From NCBI GenBank assembly GCA_017306245.1, contig JAFKIY010000001.1, positions 777,065 through 841,064 of the forward strand: a stretch of DNA of 64,000 nt. Reading direction: 5' to 3'. Each line of letters opens with the position of its first letter. The first letter of the stretch is position 1. The notes beneath the pieces were generated by a model. That model was not told where the DNA came from and searched no databases. It saw only the letters and a list, made by a program, of their open reading frames with translations. This document shows positions 53,054 through 62,044 of the stretch, in pieces. The position numbers were made by a program, and so were the translations under genes. Origin of the DNA: Micrococcales bacterium (GTDB lineage: Bacteria > Actinomycetota > Actinomycetes > Actinomycetales > Microbacteriaceae).

Positions 53054-53927
53054 GGAAGATCAGTTCCCTCGCCAGCTGACGGTAGCTCTCTGCGGCCGCA
53101 TGCTCCGGCGCGAACTCGGTGATCGGCGCAGCAGCCACGCTCGCATCCGGGAATTTCACCGTGCGGGCGATCACCGTCTCGAACACCCGGTCGCCGAACG
53201 TCTCCACAACCCGCTCCAGAACCTCGCGCGAGTGCAGCGTGCGCGAGTCGTACATCGTCGCGAGGATGCCGTCGAGCTCCAGCGCAGGATTCAGGCGGTC
53301 CCGAACCTTGTCGATCGTCTCCACGAGCAGGGCGACCCCGCGCAGCGCGAAATACTCGCACTCCAACGGGATGAGCACGCCGTGGCTCGCGGTGAGAGCA
53401 TTCACCGTGAGGATGCCGAGCGACGGCTGGCAGTCGATCAGGATCAGGTCGTAATCGTTGGCGACCTTGCGCAGCACGCGGGCGAGAATCTGCTCGCGGG
53501 CAACCTCGTTCACGAGGTGGACCTCCGCGGCGGAAAGGTCGATGTTCGCCGGAATCACGTCGAGGTTCTTCGTGGCGGTGTGCTGGATCGCCTCCTGCGG
53601 ATCCTTCACGGTGCCGACGAGCAGGTCGTAGATGTTCGGCACATCGTGGGTCGGAACGGCCAGACCCGCCGAGAGCGCGCCCTGCGGATCGAAGTCGACG
53701 CACAGCACCTTCCGGCCGTACTCGGCCAGTGCCGCGCCGAGGTTGATCGTGGACGTCGTCTTGCCCACGCCGCCCTTCTGATTGCACAACGCGACGATCC
53801 GCGCAGGCCCGTGACCCTTGAGGCGCGCCGGCTCGGGGAAAACCGTGATCGGGCGACCGGTCGGCCCGGTTTCCGGGACTTCGAGGCCCGCGAGTTCCGC
53901 GGCCGTGTCATCCCGTTTGCTGGTCAC
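53037..53927 (-). CDS. ParA family ATPase (Rv1708-like)
   Basis: A 296-residue Walker-type ATPase. The P-loop CNQKGGVGKTTSTINLGAAL lies at about 48-67, followed by VLCVDFDPQGALSAGL and YDLILIDCQPSLGILTVNAL. It is coupled to scpA and scpB, as in other actinobacteria, and no parB follows, so it is probably not the main chromosome-partition ParA. A function with the SMC complex is plausible. Confidence 0.93.
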   Translation of the reverse strand: MTSKRDDTAAELAGLEVPETGPTGRPITVFPEPARLKGHGPARIVALCNQKGGVGKTTSTINLGAALAEYGRKVLCVDFDPQGALSAGLAVPTHDVPNIYDLLVGTVKDPQEAIQHTATKNLDVIPANIDLSAAEVHLVNEVAREQILARVLRKVANDYDLILIDCQPSLGILTVNALTASHGVLIPLECEYFALRGVALLVETIDKVRDRLNPALELDGILATMYDSRTLHSREVLERVVETFGDRVFETVIARTVKFPDASVAAAPITEFAPEHAAAESYRQLARELIFRGAVA

Positions 53928-54041
53928 GAAAGAGAGTCTAACGGTCGCCTGCTGGACGGCCGTTCAGGCGCGCGTGCGTGCGCTTGAGTGCTAATCGGCT
54001 TACTCCCGATGGTCGAGATCACCATCGGCGCTGGCGTCGCG

Positions 54042-54065
54042 GCGACGACCGGAAATGGTCGTCGC
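54042..54065 (-). terminator. Hairpin downstream of xerD
   Basis: GCGACGACC (54042-54050) and GGTCGTCGC (54057-54065) form a 9-bp perfect stem around GGAAAT. It lies 10 bases past the xerD stop. There is no U-tract. The remainder of 53928-54074 holds one more short stem (GATGGT/ACCATC, 54008-54026). Confidence 0.65.
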
Positions 54066-54074
54066 TCCATTGCT

Positions 54075-55025
54075 TCAGCGCGCTCTCGGATGAGCTTCCG
54101 TGTACATGTCGCGGAGCGTGTCGGCGGTCACGAGCGTGTAAATCTGGGTCGTGGCCACCGAGGAGTGGCCGAGAAGCTCCTGCACGACCCGGACATCCGC
54201 GCCGCCCTCCAGCAGGTGGGTGGCGAACGAATGCCGGAACGTGTGCGGCGACACCTCGATACCGAGCTTCGACAGCTCAGCCCTCGCCTTGATCACGAGC
54301 CACACGCTCTGCCGCGACAACCGCTGGCCGCGAACCCCCAGAAACAGCGCCGGAGTCGCTTTGCCCCTCGCCGACAACAGCGGGCGCGCTCGCACGAGGT
54401 ACGCATCGAGTGCGGCCCGCGCGAAACTGCCGAGCGGGACGATGCGCTGCTTCCCGCCCTTCCCGAACAGCCGGACGACATCCGCCGCCCCCTCCCCCTG
54501 GCTGCTGATGACGTCGTCCACATTGAGGTCGACCGCCTCGCTCACCCGCGCACCCGTCGCATACAACAGTTCGAGCAGCGCCTTGTCGCGCAGCGACACC
54601 TCATCGTCGCCGTCCGTCGTGTCGAGGATCGCCGCCATCTGACGCACCGTGATCGCCTTCGGGAGCTTGCCCGCCAGTTTCGGCGGTTTCGATTCGGCCG
54701 ACACATCGGAGGCGGCGAGACCCTCCTCGAGGAGGAAACGGTGGAAACCGCGCACCGACGAAAGCATCCGCGCCGTCGAGGATGCGGCCAGCGGCGCCTC
54801 TCCCCTTCCCCTCAGGTCCTGGATGAACGCGGAGACATCCTCGGCGGTGGCCTCCGCCGTCGACGCCACGCCCCGGTCGGCGAGCAGTGCCAGGTACGCC
54901 TCAAGATCCCGCCGATACGCACCCACCGTGTTCGCGGAAAGCCCGCGCTCGATCGAAACGTGGCGAAGGTAGCGTTCGAGCGCGCGGGGAAACGGGATGC
55001 CGACAGGCGGCTCAGAGCCGGGCAT
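54075..55025 (-). CDS. xerD: Site-specific tyrosine recombinase XerD
   Basis: A 316-residue recombinase that resolves chromosome dimers at dif. The N-terminal SAM-like domain is at about 1-110. The catalytic set is Arg in GARVSEAVDL, His-x-x-Arg in HTFRHSFATHLL, His in LLGHSSVATTQIYT and the Tyr nucleophile in the same stretch. Length is normal for XerD. It overlaps the NUDIX gene by 14 bases. A phage-type integrase is unlikely because of the conserved core location. Confidence 0.93.
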   Translation of the reverse strand: MPGSEPPVGIPFPRALERYLRHVSIERGLSANTVGAYRRDLEAYLALLADRGVASTAEATAEDVSAFIQDLRGRGEAPLAASSTARMLSSVRGFHRFLLEEGLAASDVSAESKPPKLAGKLPKAITVRQMAAILDTTDGDDEVSLRDKALLELLYATGARVSEAVDLNVDDVISSQGEGAADVVRLFGKGGKQRIVPLGSFARAALDAYLVRARPLLSARGKATPALFLGVRGQRLSRQSVWLVIKARAELSKLGIEVSPHTFRHSFATHLLEGGADVRVVQELLGHSSVATTQIYTLVTADTLRDMYTEAHPRAR

Positions 55026-55572
55026 GGGCGTTCAACACCGAAATCGCGAGGATCGCATTGCGCAGCCGGCCGTCGAGCACCGCCGCCACCACCTCCTGCA
55101 GCGGCACCCACTTCACTTCGATGTCCGCCTCCTCCGCCGTGCGCTCGAACGACTGCTTCGCCGCCGAGAGGCGTCGGGCCCGGAACACGATGATGCGCTC
55201 GGAGCTGCCGCCCGGCGAACTGAAAAACTCGCACAGCGGCGACCACTCCGAAGCCACCAGATCCGCTTCCTCCGCGAGCTCGCGCTGCGCCGCCGAGAGC
55301 GGATCCTCGCCGTCAACATCGAGCAGCCCGGCGGGCAACGCCCAGTCGCGAAAGCCGATCGGGTGCCGGTACTGCTTGATCAGCAGGACCCGGCCCTGCG
55401 CATCCTCCGCGAGAACCGCGACCGCACCCGGGTGCTTCTGGTATTCACGGACGAGTTCCCCGTCGCCGAACGCGAAACGGTCGCGGAACACATCCCACAC
55501 CGCGCCGTCGAACACCCGCTCACTGTCGTGAACCTGAACCGGAAACCTCTCGTCGGAGAGGAGTTCAGGCAT
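55012..55572 (-). CDS. NUDIX hydrolase, ADP-ribose pyrophosphatase-like
   Basis: A 186-residue enzyme. The Nudix box [20 protein letters not shown], then EADLVA, is intact, with the preceding WALPAG that marks the ADP-ribose group. The ATG at 55572 overlaps the pyrG stop by 8 bases; the longer frame upstream to 55626 is read from within pyrG. In actinobacteria the Rv1700 homologue hydrolyses ADP-ribose. Confidence 0.9.
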   Translation of the reverse strand: MPELLSDERFPVQVHDSERVFDGAVWDVFRDRFAFGDGELVREYQKHPGAVAVLAEDAQGRVLLIKQYRHPIGFRDWALPAGLLDVDGEDPLSAAQRELAEEADLVASEWSPLCEFFSSPGGSSERIIVFRARRLSAAKQSFERTAEEADIEVKWVPLQEVVAAVLDGRLRNAILAISVLNAHARL

Positions 55573-57253
55573 CGACCGGTTCCGCTTCGGCAACCTCGAA
55601 CAGGCGGCTCGCCTTCTGCCGGTCAAGTGCTGCGCCGATCAGCCCGCGGAATAGCGGATGCGCCCGGTTCGGCCGTGACCGCAACTCCGGGTGCGCCTGC
55701 GTCGCCACATAGAACGGATGCACATCCCGCGGCAACTCGATGTACTCGACCAGGTTGCGGTCCGGCGACATGCCGGAGAACGAGAGCCCGGCATCCGCGA
55801 GCTGGTCGCGATACGCATTGTTGACCTCGTAGCGGTGCCGGTGTCGTTCGGAGACCGGGCTTTCGCCGTACAGCGCCCGCACGATCGACCCCTCGGCGAG
55901 ATCGGCCGGGTACAGCCCCAGCCGCATGGTGCCGCCGAGGTCGCCGCCGGCGATGATGTCCACCTGCTCCGCCATGGTCGCGATCACCGGATGCGCGGTG
56001 TCCGGGTTGAACTCCGACGACGAGGCGCCGTCGAGGCCGACGACGTTGCGCGCGAACTCGATGACCATGCACTGCAGTCCAAGGCAGAGCCCCAGCACGG
56101 GGATGCCGTTCTCGCGCGCGAACCGCAACGCCCCGAGCTTGCCTTCGATCCCCCGCACGCCGAACCCGCCCGGCACGCAGATGCCGTCCAGGTCGGCGAG
56201 GTTCTTCACCGCGCCCTCCGGGGTTTCGCAGTCATCCGAAGCGATCCACCGAATGTTCACCTTCGTCTGCTGCGCGAAACCGCCAGCGCGCAGCGCCTCC
56301 GTCACCGAAAGGTAGGCGTCCGGCAGGTCGATGTACTTCCCGACCAGACCGACCGTGACCTCGAACTTGGGTTCGTGCACGGCGTGAAGCAACTCAGCCC
56401 AGCCGGACCAGTCCACCTCGCCCGCGGCAACCCCGAAATGCTCGATGATGTAGGCGTCGAGGCCCTGGCTGTGCAGGGTCTCCGGGATGTCGTAGATGCT
56501 CACGGCGTCCGGGCAATTGATGACCGCCTCGGGATCGACGTCGCACATGAGGGCGATCTTGCGGTTCATCGAATCCGGCACCGGGCGGTCGCTGCGCAGC
56601 ACGATGGCATCCGGCTGGATACCGATCGACCGCAGCGCCGCAACCGAGTGCTGTGTCGGTTTCGTCTTCTGCTCGCCGGCCGCGCTGAGGTACGGCACGA
56701 GGGACACGTGCACGAAAAAGCAGTTGGCCCGTCCGATCTCGTGACGCACCTGCCTGGCCGCCTCCAGGAACGGCAAACTCTCGATGTCGCCGACCGTTCC
56801 GCCGATCTCCGTGATGATCACATCCGGCCGCGGGTCATTGTGCGACTGCAGTCGCATGCGCCGCTTGATCTCGTCGGTGATGTGCGGGATGACCTGAACG
56901 GTGTCGCCGAGATACCCGCCGCGGCGTTCCTTCGCGATCACGTGCGAATAGATCTGGCCGGTCGTGACGTTCGCGGCCTGGCTGAGGTTGATGTCGAGGA
57001 AGCGCTCGTAATGCCCGATGTCGAGGTCGGTCTCCGCACCGTCATCCGTGACGAACACTTCGCCGTGCTGGAACGGATTCATGGTGCCAGGATCCACGTT
57101 CAGGTACGGGTCGAGCTTCTGCATGACGACGCGCAAACCGCGTGCGGTGAGAAGATTCCCGAGACTCGCGGCGGTGAGGCCTTTTCCGAGGCTGGAGACG
57201 ACGCCACCGGTGACGAAAATGTGCTTTGTTGTCTCCGCAGAATGATTGACCAC
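55565..57253 (-). CDS. pyrG: CTP synthase
   Basis: A 562-residue enzyme that aminates UTP to CTP. The N-terminal synthase half begins [18 protein letters not shown] (about 8-25); the C-terminal class I glutaminase half has [13 protein letters not shown] with the Cys nucleophile and the HPE triad in [12 protein letters not shown]. The start is taken as GTG 57253 ([17 protein letters not shown]), as in relatives; GTGs at 57256, 57259 and 57274 are alternatives. There is no clear ribosome-binding site. Confidence 0.96.
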   Translation of the reverse strand: MVNHSAETTKHIFVTGGVVSSLGKGLTAASLGNLLTARGLRVVMQKLDPYLNVDPGTMNPFQHGEVFVTDDGAETDLDIGHYERFLDINLSQAANVTTGQIYSHVIAKERRGGYLGDTVQVIPHITDEIKRRMRLQSHNDPRPDVIITEIGGTVGDIESLPFLEAARQVRHEIGRANCFFVHVSLVPYLSAAGEQKTKPTQHSVAALRSIGIQPDAIVLRSDRPVPDSMNRKIALMCDVDPEAVINCPDAVSIYDIPETLHSQGLDAYIIEHFGVAAGEVDWSGWAELLHAVHEPKFEVTVGLVGKYIDLPDAYLSVTEALRAGGFAQQTKVNIRWIASDDCETPEGAVKNLADLDGICVPGGFGVRGIEGKLGALRFARENGIPVLGLCLGLQCMVIEFARNVVGLDGASSSEFNPDTAHPVIATMAEQVDIIAGGDLGGTMRLGLYPADLAEGSIVRALYGESPVSERHRHRYEVNNAYRDQLADAGLSFSGMSPDRNLVEYIELPRDVHPFYVATQAHPELRSRPNRAHPLFRGLIGAALDRQKASRLFEVAEAEPVDA

Positions 57254-57313
57254 CACGGGGTTACAGCTTATCACCGAGATGGGCCGCGCCGCCGCGCACG
57301 ACAGGCCGGTCGC

Positions 57314-59023
57314 TCACGCGAACGACCGCGCGGTGTCGAGAAGCTCCCGCGCGTGGGCGAGCCCGCTCTCCGACTCGGCCAGGCCGGACAGCATCCTCGC
57401 CAGCTCTTCTGCGCGCTCCTCGCCGTGCAATTGCTGCACGCTGCTCGCCGTGATCTCGCCGTCGGTGCTCTTCACGACCCGCAGGTGGTTCGTCGCGAAC
57501 GCCGCCACCTGAGGAAGGTGCGTCACCACGATCACCTGGGCCGAGCGTGCCAGCTGCGCCAGCCGCTTCCCGATTTCGATCGCCGAGGCACCCCCGACGC
57601 CGGCATCCACTTCATCGAAAATGAAGGTCGGCACCGGGTCGCTTCCCGCGATCACCACTTCGATGGCGAGCATGACGCGCGAAAGTTCACCGCCGGATGC
57701 GCCGCGGCCGAGCGCCCGGGGTTCGGCGCCTTTGTGAGGCTGCAGCAGAATCGTCACCTGGTCACGGCCCGCGAGGGAGTAGTCGCCGCTGCTGTCGATG
57801 CGCACCGTGATCATGGCATCCGCCATGGCCAGAGCGGTCAGCTCCTCCGTCACCCGCCGGGACAGCGTCTCCGCCGCGGCGGTCCGGATTGCGGTGAGCC
57901 GTTCGGCGAGGGCGAGGAGTTTCGCGCGGTCCCCTGCGACGTCGCCGCGGAGCCGCTCCACGCGGTCGGAATCATTGTCGAGCTCGAGCAGGCGGCTGCT
58001 GCCGACATCCAGAAAGTCGATCGTTTCGTCGAGGCTCTGCCCGTGCTTGCGGATGAGCGCCCCGAGTTGCGCCCTGCGCTCCTGAATGGTCTCCAGTTCG
58101 TGCGCGCCGTCAGCATCGAGTCCGCCCAGATAGCTCGAGAGTTGCGCCGAGACGTCCGACACCGCGAACGAGGCATTCGCGATCGCCTCGGCGATGGGGG
58201 CCAGAGTGGGATCGTGGCTGGCCACCCGATCGATTTGCCGGCGCGCACCCTCCAGCAAAGTCAGAACGTCCCCGCCGTCGTCGGAGGTTTGCGCGGAAAG
58301 CAGCTCATGGGCTCCCGCCGCTGCCAGCCGGAGTTCTTCGAGGTTCCCGAGCCGTTCGGCCCGTTCGGCAAGTTCGGCGTCCTCCCCCCGGCGGGGCGCG
58401 ACAGTTTCGATCTCCTCGATGGCGGCCCGGAGGTCCTCGGCTTCCCGTTCCCGCCGATCCCGCTCCGCGATGAGCACATCGAGTTCGCCCTGCCCCGCCT
58501 GCCAGCGCCGATAGGTGTCCTGGTAGTCGTCGAGCACGGTGGAGAGCTCCGGTCCGGCGAAGCGGTCGAGGGCGTCACGTTGCGCGGTCGCGGACCGCAG
58601 GCGCACCTGATCCGCCTGCCCGTGCACGACGACGAGGTCGCGGCCGAGTTCCGCCAGCACGCCAACCGGAGTCGTGCGGCCGCCGACCACGGCGCGGCTT
58701 CGGCCCTCTGCCGAAACCGAGCGGCTCAGCAACAGCGCGACCCGGTCCTGCCCCGCCGGATCGAGGTCGCCGCCGGCATCCATGACCCTCGCCGCGACGG
58801 GCCCGTTCGACTCGATGAGCCAGTGGCCCTCGACGACGGCGGATGCGCTTCCCTTGCGCAGCACCTGGCTGTCGGCGCGTTCGCCGAGCAGCAGCCCGAG
58901 CGCGGTCACGATCATGGTCTTCCCCGCGCCGGTTTCGCCGGTGAGCGCCGTGAAGCCCGGACCGAGCGGAAGAACAGCTTCGCCGATGACGCCGAGGTCG
59001 CGAATGGACAGCTCCTCGATCAC
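57314..59023 (-). CDS. recN: DNA repair protein RecN
   Basis: A 569-residue SMC-like ATPase of double-strand-break repair. Walker A is ALTGETGAGKTMIVTAL at about 28-44, the coiled-coil arms span about 150-380, and the C-terminal signature GRGASGGELSRVMLAIE and Walker B FIFDEVDAGVGG complete it. The GTG at 59023 (MIEELSIRDLGVIGE) overlaps the nadK stop (GTGA). The longer frame to 59410 is inside nadK. Confidence 0.95.
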   Translation of the reverse strand: MIEELSIRDLGVIGEAVLPLGPGFTALTGETGAGKTMIVTALGLLLGERADSQVLRKGSASAVVEGHWLIESNGPVAARVMDAGGDLDPAGQDRVALLLSRSVSAEGRSRAVVGGRTTPVGVLAELGRDLVVVHGQADQVRLRSATAQRDALDRFAGPELSTVLDDYQDTYRRWQAGQGELDVLIAERDRREREAEDLRAAIEEIETVAPRRGEDAELAERAERLGNLEELRLAAAGAHELLSAQTSDDGGDVLTLLEGARRQIDRVASHDPTLAPIAEAIANASFAVSDVSAQLSSYLGGLDADGAHELETIQERRAQLGALIRKHGQSLDETIDFLDVGSSRLLELDNDSDRVERLRGDVAGDRAKLLALAERLTAIRTAAAETLSRRVTEELTALAMADAMITVRIDSSGDYSLAGRDQVTILLQPHKGAEPRALGRGASGGELSRVMLAIEVVIAGSDPVPTFIFDEVDAGVGGASAIEIGKRLAQLARSAQVIVVTHLPQVAAFATNHLRVVKSTDGEITASSVQQLHGEERAEELARMLSGLAESESGLAHARELLDTARSFA

Positions 59024-59958
59024 GAAGCGCCACCGTCCTCGTCGACGGGTCCGCGCCATCCGGTGACGGGAAGATTGAATTTTTGCACGAGCCGGTCCGT
59101 GAACGGTCCCTGGTGCAGCCGCGCCACCCGGACCGGATTCGGCGACTTGCGCACAATCACCCGCGCGCCCCTCGGCAGGTCGGTCGTTCGGCGACCGTCG
59201 CACCATAGCACCCCTGTGCCCTGAGTGCGATCGAGCACTTCGACGGCGAACACGGAATCCGGCCCGACCACGAGGGGGCGCGCGAAGAGGGCGTGGGCGC
59301 TCAGCGGCACGAGAAGCATCGCGTCGAGGCTCGGCCACACGATCGGTCCGCCCGCGGAGAACGAGTACGCAGTGGAACCGGTCGGCGTCGACATCACGAC
59401 TCCGTCGCATCCGAAGCTCGACAGCGGCCGCCCGTCGACCTCGATGACGACCTCCAGCATGCGTTCGCGGCTGGCTTTCTCCACGGTCGCTTCGTTGAGA
59501 GCCCAGGTTTCGTAGACGACCTCGGTGTCGACCTTCACCTTCACAGAGAGCGTCATGCGCTCTTCCGTCTCATAGTCGCGATCGAGGGCACGCCGCACGC
59601 TTTCCTCGAGGCTTTCGCGCTCCGCCTCGGCGAGGAACCCGACATGCCCGAGGTTGATGCCCAGCAGCGGAGCGTTGGACTCTCGGGCGAGCTCCGCCGC
59701 CCGAAGGATCGTGCCGTCGCCGCCGAGCACGATGACGAGTTCGAGCTGGGTGTGCGACACATCCGCGCCGAGGATGCGAACGTTCAGGCTCGCGTCGTGG
59801 GCGAGAAGATCCGCCTGGTCGGCTTCCGGGATCACCGGTACGACGCCGTCCGCGATGAGCCGGCGGCAGACCGTCACCGCCGCGTTCAAGGTTTCCTCGC
59901 GCCCGGTATGGGAGACGACGAGAAAGTGTCGTTCTGCCACGGGAGTCTCCTTGACCAT
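59020..59958 (-). CDS. nadK: NAD kinase
   Basis: A 312-residue enzyme phosphorylating NAD+ to NADP+. The GGDGT motif lies at about 75-79 (VIVLGGDGTILRAAEL), the NE motif in ALNEATVEK, and the GCDGVVMSTPTGSTAYSFSAGGPI stretch confirms the family. The ATG at 59958 gives the normal length; upstream in-frame ATG and GTG codons would add 19 residues. It overlaps recN by GTGA. Confidence 0.95.
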   Translation of the reverse strand: MVKETPVAERHFLVVSHTGREETLNAAVTVCRRLIADGVVPVIPEADQADLLAHDASLNVRILGADVSHTQLELVIVLGGDGTILRAAELARESNAPLLGINLGHVGFLAEAERESLEESVRRALDRDYETEERMTLSVKVKVDTEVVYETWALNEATVEKASRERMLEVVIEVDGRPLSSFGCDGVVMSTPTGSTAYSFSAGGPIVWPSLDAMLLVPLSAHALFARPLVVGPDSVFAVEVLDRTQGTGVLWCDGRRTTDLPRGARVIVRKSPNPVRVARLHQGPFTDRLVQKFNLPVTGWRGPVDEDGGAS

Positions 59959-60011
59959 TCGGTGCTCTGTCACACTCGGCTTGACGCAATCGTACGATTT
60001 CGTGCGGACAC

Positions 60012-60812
60012 TCAATTTCGCGTGAGCGCAGAAACCTGCTCAGTCCATTCTGTCGGATTGGACCCGACCTCGGTGGAGAACCAGGCGAGGTATTCCCGGT
60101 TTCCGCTCCCGCCCGCAATTGGGGAGGAGATGACTCCTGCCGTCGGCAGCCCGACATCCCACGCCGACCAGAGCACCCCGGTCACGGCATCCTCCCTCAG
60201 CGCAGGGTCCCGCACGATGCCCTCGCGAACGCCGCCGCGGCCCACCTCGAACTGCGGTTTGATGAGAACCACGAAATCGGCATCGACGCCGACGGTGCCC
60301 ACGAGCGCGGGAAGGACGAGCCCGAGGGAAATGAAGGACAGGTCGGCAACGACGAGAGTCGGGGTCTCGTCCACGCCTGCTTCCGCGAGCACGTCGCGGG
60401 TCAGGAAGCGCGCGTTCGCGCCCTCGATCACCACGACGTTCTGCGCGGCGCGGATAGCGGGCGCGAGCTGCTCATGCCCCACGTCGAGGGCGACGACCCG
60501 CGCGGCGCCGCGCTCCAGGAGCACCTGGGTGAACCCGCCCGTGGAGGCGCCGACGTCCAGCGCTGTGCGGCCAGAAACGTCGATTGGGAATGCGTCCAGG
60601 GCAGCGGCGAGTTTCAGCGCAGCCCGGCTCACGTAGCCGTCCGAATCGGCCACCGCGATCACGTGCGCGTCCGATACGCGCTGGGCCGCCTTGGTGGCCG
60701 GCCTGCCGTCCACAGTCACCAGCCCGTCGGCGATGAGCTGGGCGGCGCGGTTGCGCGAGCGTGCAAGGCCGCGGGCCGCCAGCGCGGCGTCGAGTCGGAT
60801 GTCGTCGGTGAT
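60012..60812 (-). CDS. tlyA: TlyA-family rRNA 2'-O-methyltransferase with a non-canonical start codon
   Basis: A hemolysin A/TlyA family methyltransferase of 266 residues. The frame gives RLDAALAARGLARSRNRAAQ, then LIADGLVTVDGRPATKAA, a complete S4 domain, and continues into the RrmJ-like domain (LDVGASTGGFTQVLLERGA, VVADLSFISLGLVLP, LIKPQFEVGRGGVREG). The first ATG/GTG/TTG in this frame is GTG 60719, which would delete most of the S4 domain. Reading upstream to the TGA at 60864-60866 there is no ATG, GTG or TTG. The natural protein start is at ATC 60812 (reading ITDDIRLDAAL) or the preceding ACG 60815. TlyA methylates 16S and 23S rRNA ribose and affects capreomycin sensitivity in mycobacteria. 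Confidence 0.88.
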   Translation of the reverse strand: MTDDIRLDAALAARGLARSRNRAAQLIADGLVTVDGRPATKAAQRVSDAHVIAVADSDGYVSRAALKLAAALDAFPIDVSGRTALDVGASTGGFTQVLLERGAARVVALDVGHEQLAPAIRAAQNVVVIEGANARFLTRDVLAEAGVDETPTLVVADLSFISLGLVLPALVGTVGVDADFVVLIKPQFEVGRGGVREGIVRDPALREDAVTGVLWSAWDVGLPTAGVISSPIAGGSGNREYLAWFSTEVGSNPTEWTEQVSALTRN

Positions 60813-60823
60813 CGTGGCCCCAG

Positions 60824-61033
60824 TTACGCCGAGTGATCCGAGCCTTCGAGCGCGCGGCGAAGCTCATCGTGGAGCTGGGTGAACGCTTCGGCGCGCTCCT
60901 CGAGGGGCTGGTCCTCGATCACGCGCAGACGCGACAGCAGCGCATCGACGTCGGCATCCCCTGCCGCGGAATCCGCAGCAGACGCTGCCGGGCTTCCCTG
61001 GGCGCTCGCCACCGCATTCGAGTCATCGGACAT
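60824..61033 (-). CDS. Small acidic protein upstream of tlyA
   Basis: A 69-residue protein. The N-terminal half is Ala/Ser/Asp-rich (DSNAVASAQGSPAASAADSA); the C-terminal half (DALLSRLRVIEDQPLEERAE, then AFTQLHDELRRALEGSD) is a predicted helical segment. A small protein sits at this place in many actinobacteria (Rv1693-like). Its TAA stop is 11 bases before the apparent tlyA start. Function unknown. Confidence 0.75.
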   Translation of the reverse strand: MSDDSNAVASAQGSPAASAADSAAGDADVDALLSRLRVIEDQPLEERAEAFTQLHDELRRALEGSDHSA

Positions 61034-61036
61034 GGT

Positions 61037-62044
61037 TCAAGCGTACAGTTCCGGGTCGACCTCGAGTCCGTAAATGGCGAGCCCGCTCCCCCAGATCGCC
61101 GCCGATGCGGCGCGCAGCAGGTTGATCCGCGAATCGCCGGCAGCCACGAGTGAGACGACGTTTCCCCTCATGCGGACCACCGCGGAGCCCACCGTCACGA
61201 CCCGCGACCCGTCCCGCTCGGCGGTTTCCCGAATCGGCGGATACGGTTCGTGCAGGCCGGCGAGGTTCTCCAGCAGGTAGGTGGGCCGCGAATTCGGGTC
61301 CGCCGCAAGCACCTGTTTCGCCTGATCGACTCCGGTCAGCACGAGCACCGAGTCGATGCCGGCCCGATTGGCGCCGAGAATGTCGGTATCGAGGCGGTCG
61401 CCGAGAAACAGCGGCTTCGTGCCGCCAAACCGCGCGATCGCCTCCTCGAAAATGGGTGTCTCCGGCTTGCCTGCGACGACCGGCAGCCTGCCGACGGCGA
61501 GGTGCACGGCGGACACGAGCGTCCCGTTCCCCGGCGCGATGCCGCGGGCAGTGGGAATGGTCCAGTCGGTGTTGGTTGCCACCCACGGCAATTCGGCGCC
61601 GTCGCCCTGCAACGCGTAGGCAGCCTCGGCGAGCTGGACCCAGCCGATGTCCTGGGCGAAACCCTGGATGACCGCTGCCGGGGAATCGTCCGCGGAATCC
61701 GTGACCTCGAATCCGGCCAGCTTCAGCTCCGAGTGCAGGCCCTCGCCGCCCACGGCGAGCACGCGCGAGCCGGCGGGAATCAGCCCGGACAGCAGGCGCA
61801 CGGCCGCCTGGGGAGACGTGACCACGGCGTCGCGCGAAACCTCCAGGCCGAGCCCGGTGAGCTGCTTCGCGACGGACTCCGGTGTTCGCGAGGCGTTGTT
61901 CGTGATGTAGGCGACGGCTCGCGATTCGCCCGCTCGGTTGATGCTCTCCACGGCGTGCGGAATTGCCTCGGCGCCCCGGTACACGACGCCGTCCAGGTCC
62001 GCCAGAAGGAGGTCGACGCCATCCAGCGGCGTGCGTTCAGTCAT
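61037..62044 (-). CDS. HAD-superfamily IIA phosphatase (NagD/Rv1692-like)
   Basis: A 335-residue phosphatase. Motif I DLDGVVYRGAEAIP (Asp nucleophile at about 16), motif II in ITNNAS, motif III/Lys in VAGKPETPIFEEAI, and motif IV in FLGDRLDTDILGANRAG. In mycobacteria the homologue (Rv1692) removes phosphate from glycerol 3-phosphate. Following it, a C-terminal extension of about 70 residues (EPYPPIRETAERDG..) is also seen in actinobacterial relatives. The ATG at 62044 has GAGGATGCCG upstream and overlaps the TPR-protein stop. Confidence 0.9.
   Translation of the reverse strand: MTERTPLDGVDLLLADLDGVVYRGAEAIPHAVESINRAGESRAVAYITNNASRTPESVAKQLTGLGLEVSRDAVVTSPQAAVRLLSGLIPAGSRVLAVGGEGLHSELKLAGFEVTDSADDSPAAVIQGFAQDIGWVQLAEAAYALQGDGAELPWVATNTDWTIPTARGIAPGNGTLVSAVHLAVGRLPVVAGKPETPIFEEAIARFGGTKPLFLGDRLDTDILGANRAGIDSVLVLTGVDQAKQVLAADPNSRPTYLLENLAGLHEPYPPIRETAERDGSRVVTVGSAVVRMRGNVVSLVAAGDSRINLLRAASAAIWGSGLAIYGLEVDPELYA

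Noticed and set aside
54075..55025. Tyrosine recombinase considered as a phage or island integrase
   Set aside because: Length, motifs and location between NUDIX/pyrG and parA/scpA fit the core XerD gene of actinobacteria.
55691..59224. 1177-residue plus-strand open frame across pyrG and recN
   Set aside because: It is a shadow of two well-supported minus-strand genes; no start signal or domain is seen.
60012..60719. tlyA starting at GTG 60719
   Set aside because: This start removes almost all of the S4 domain that is plainly encoded just upstream in the same frame.
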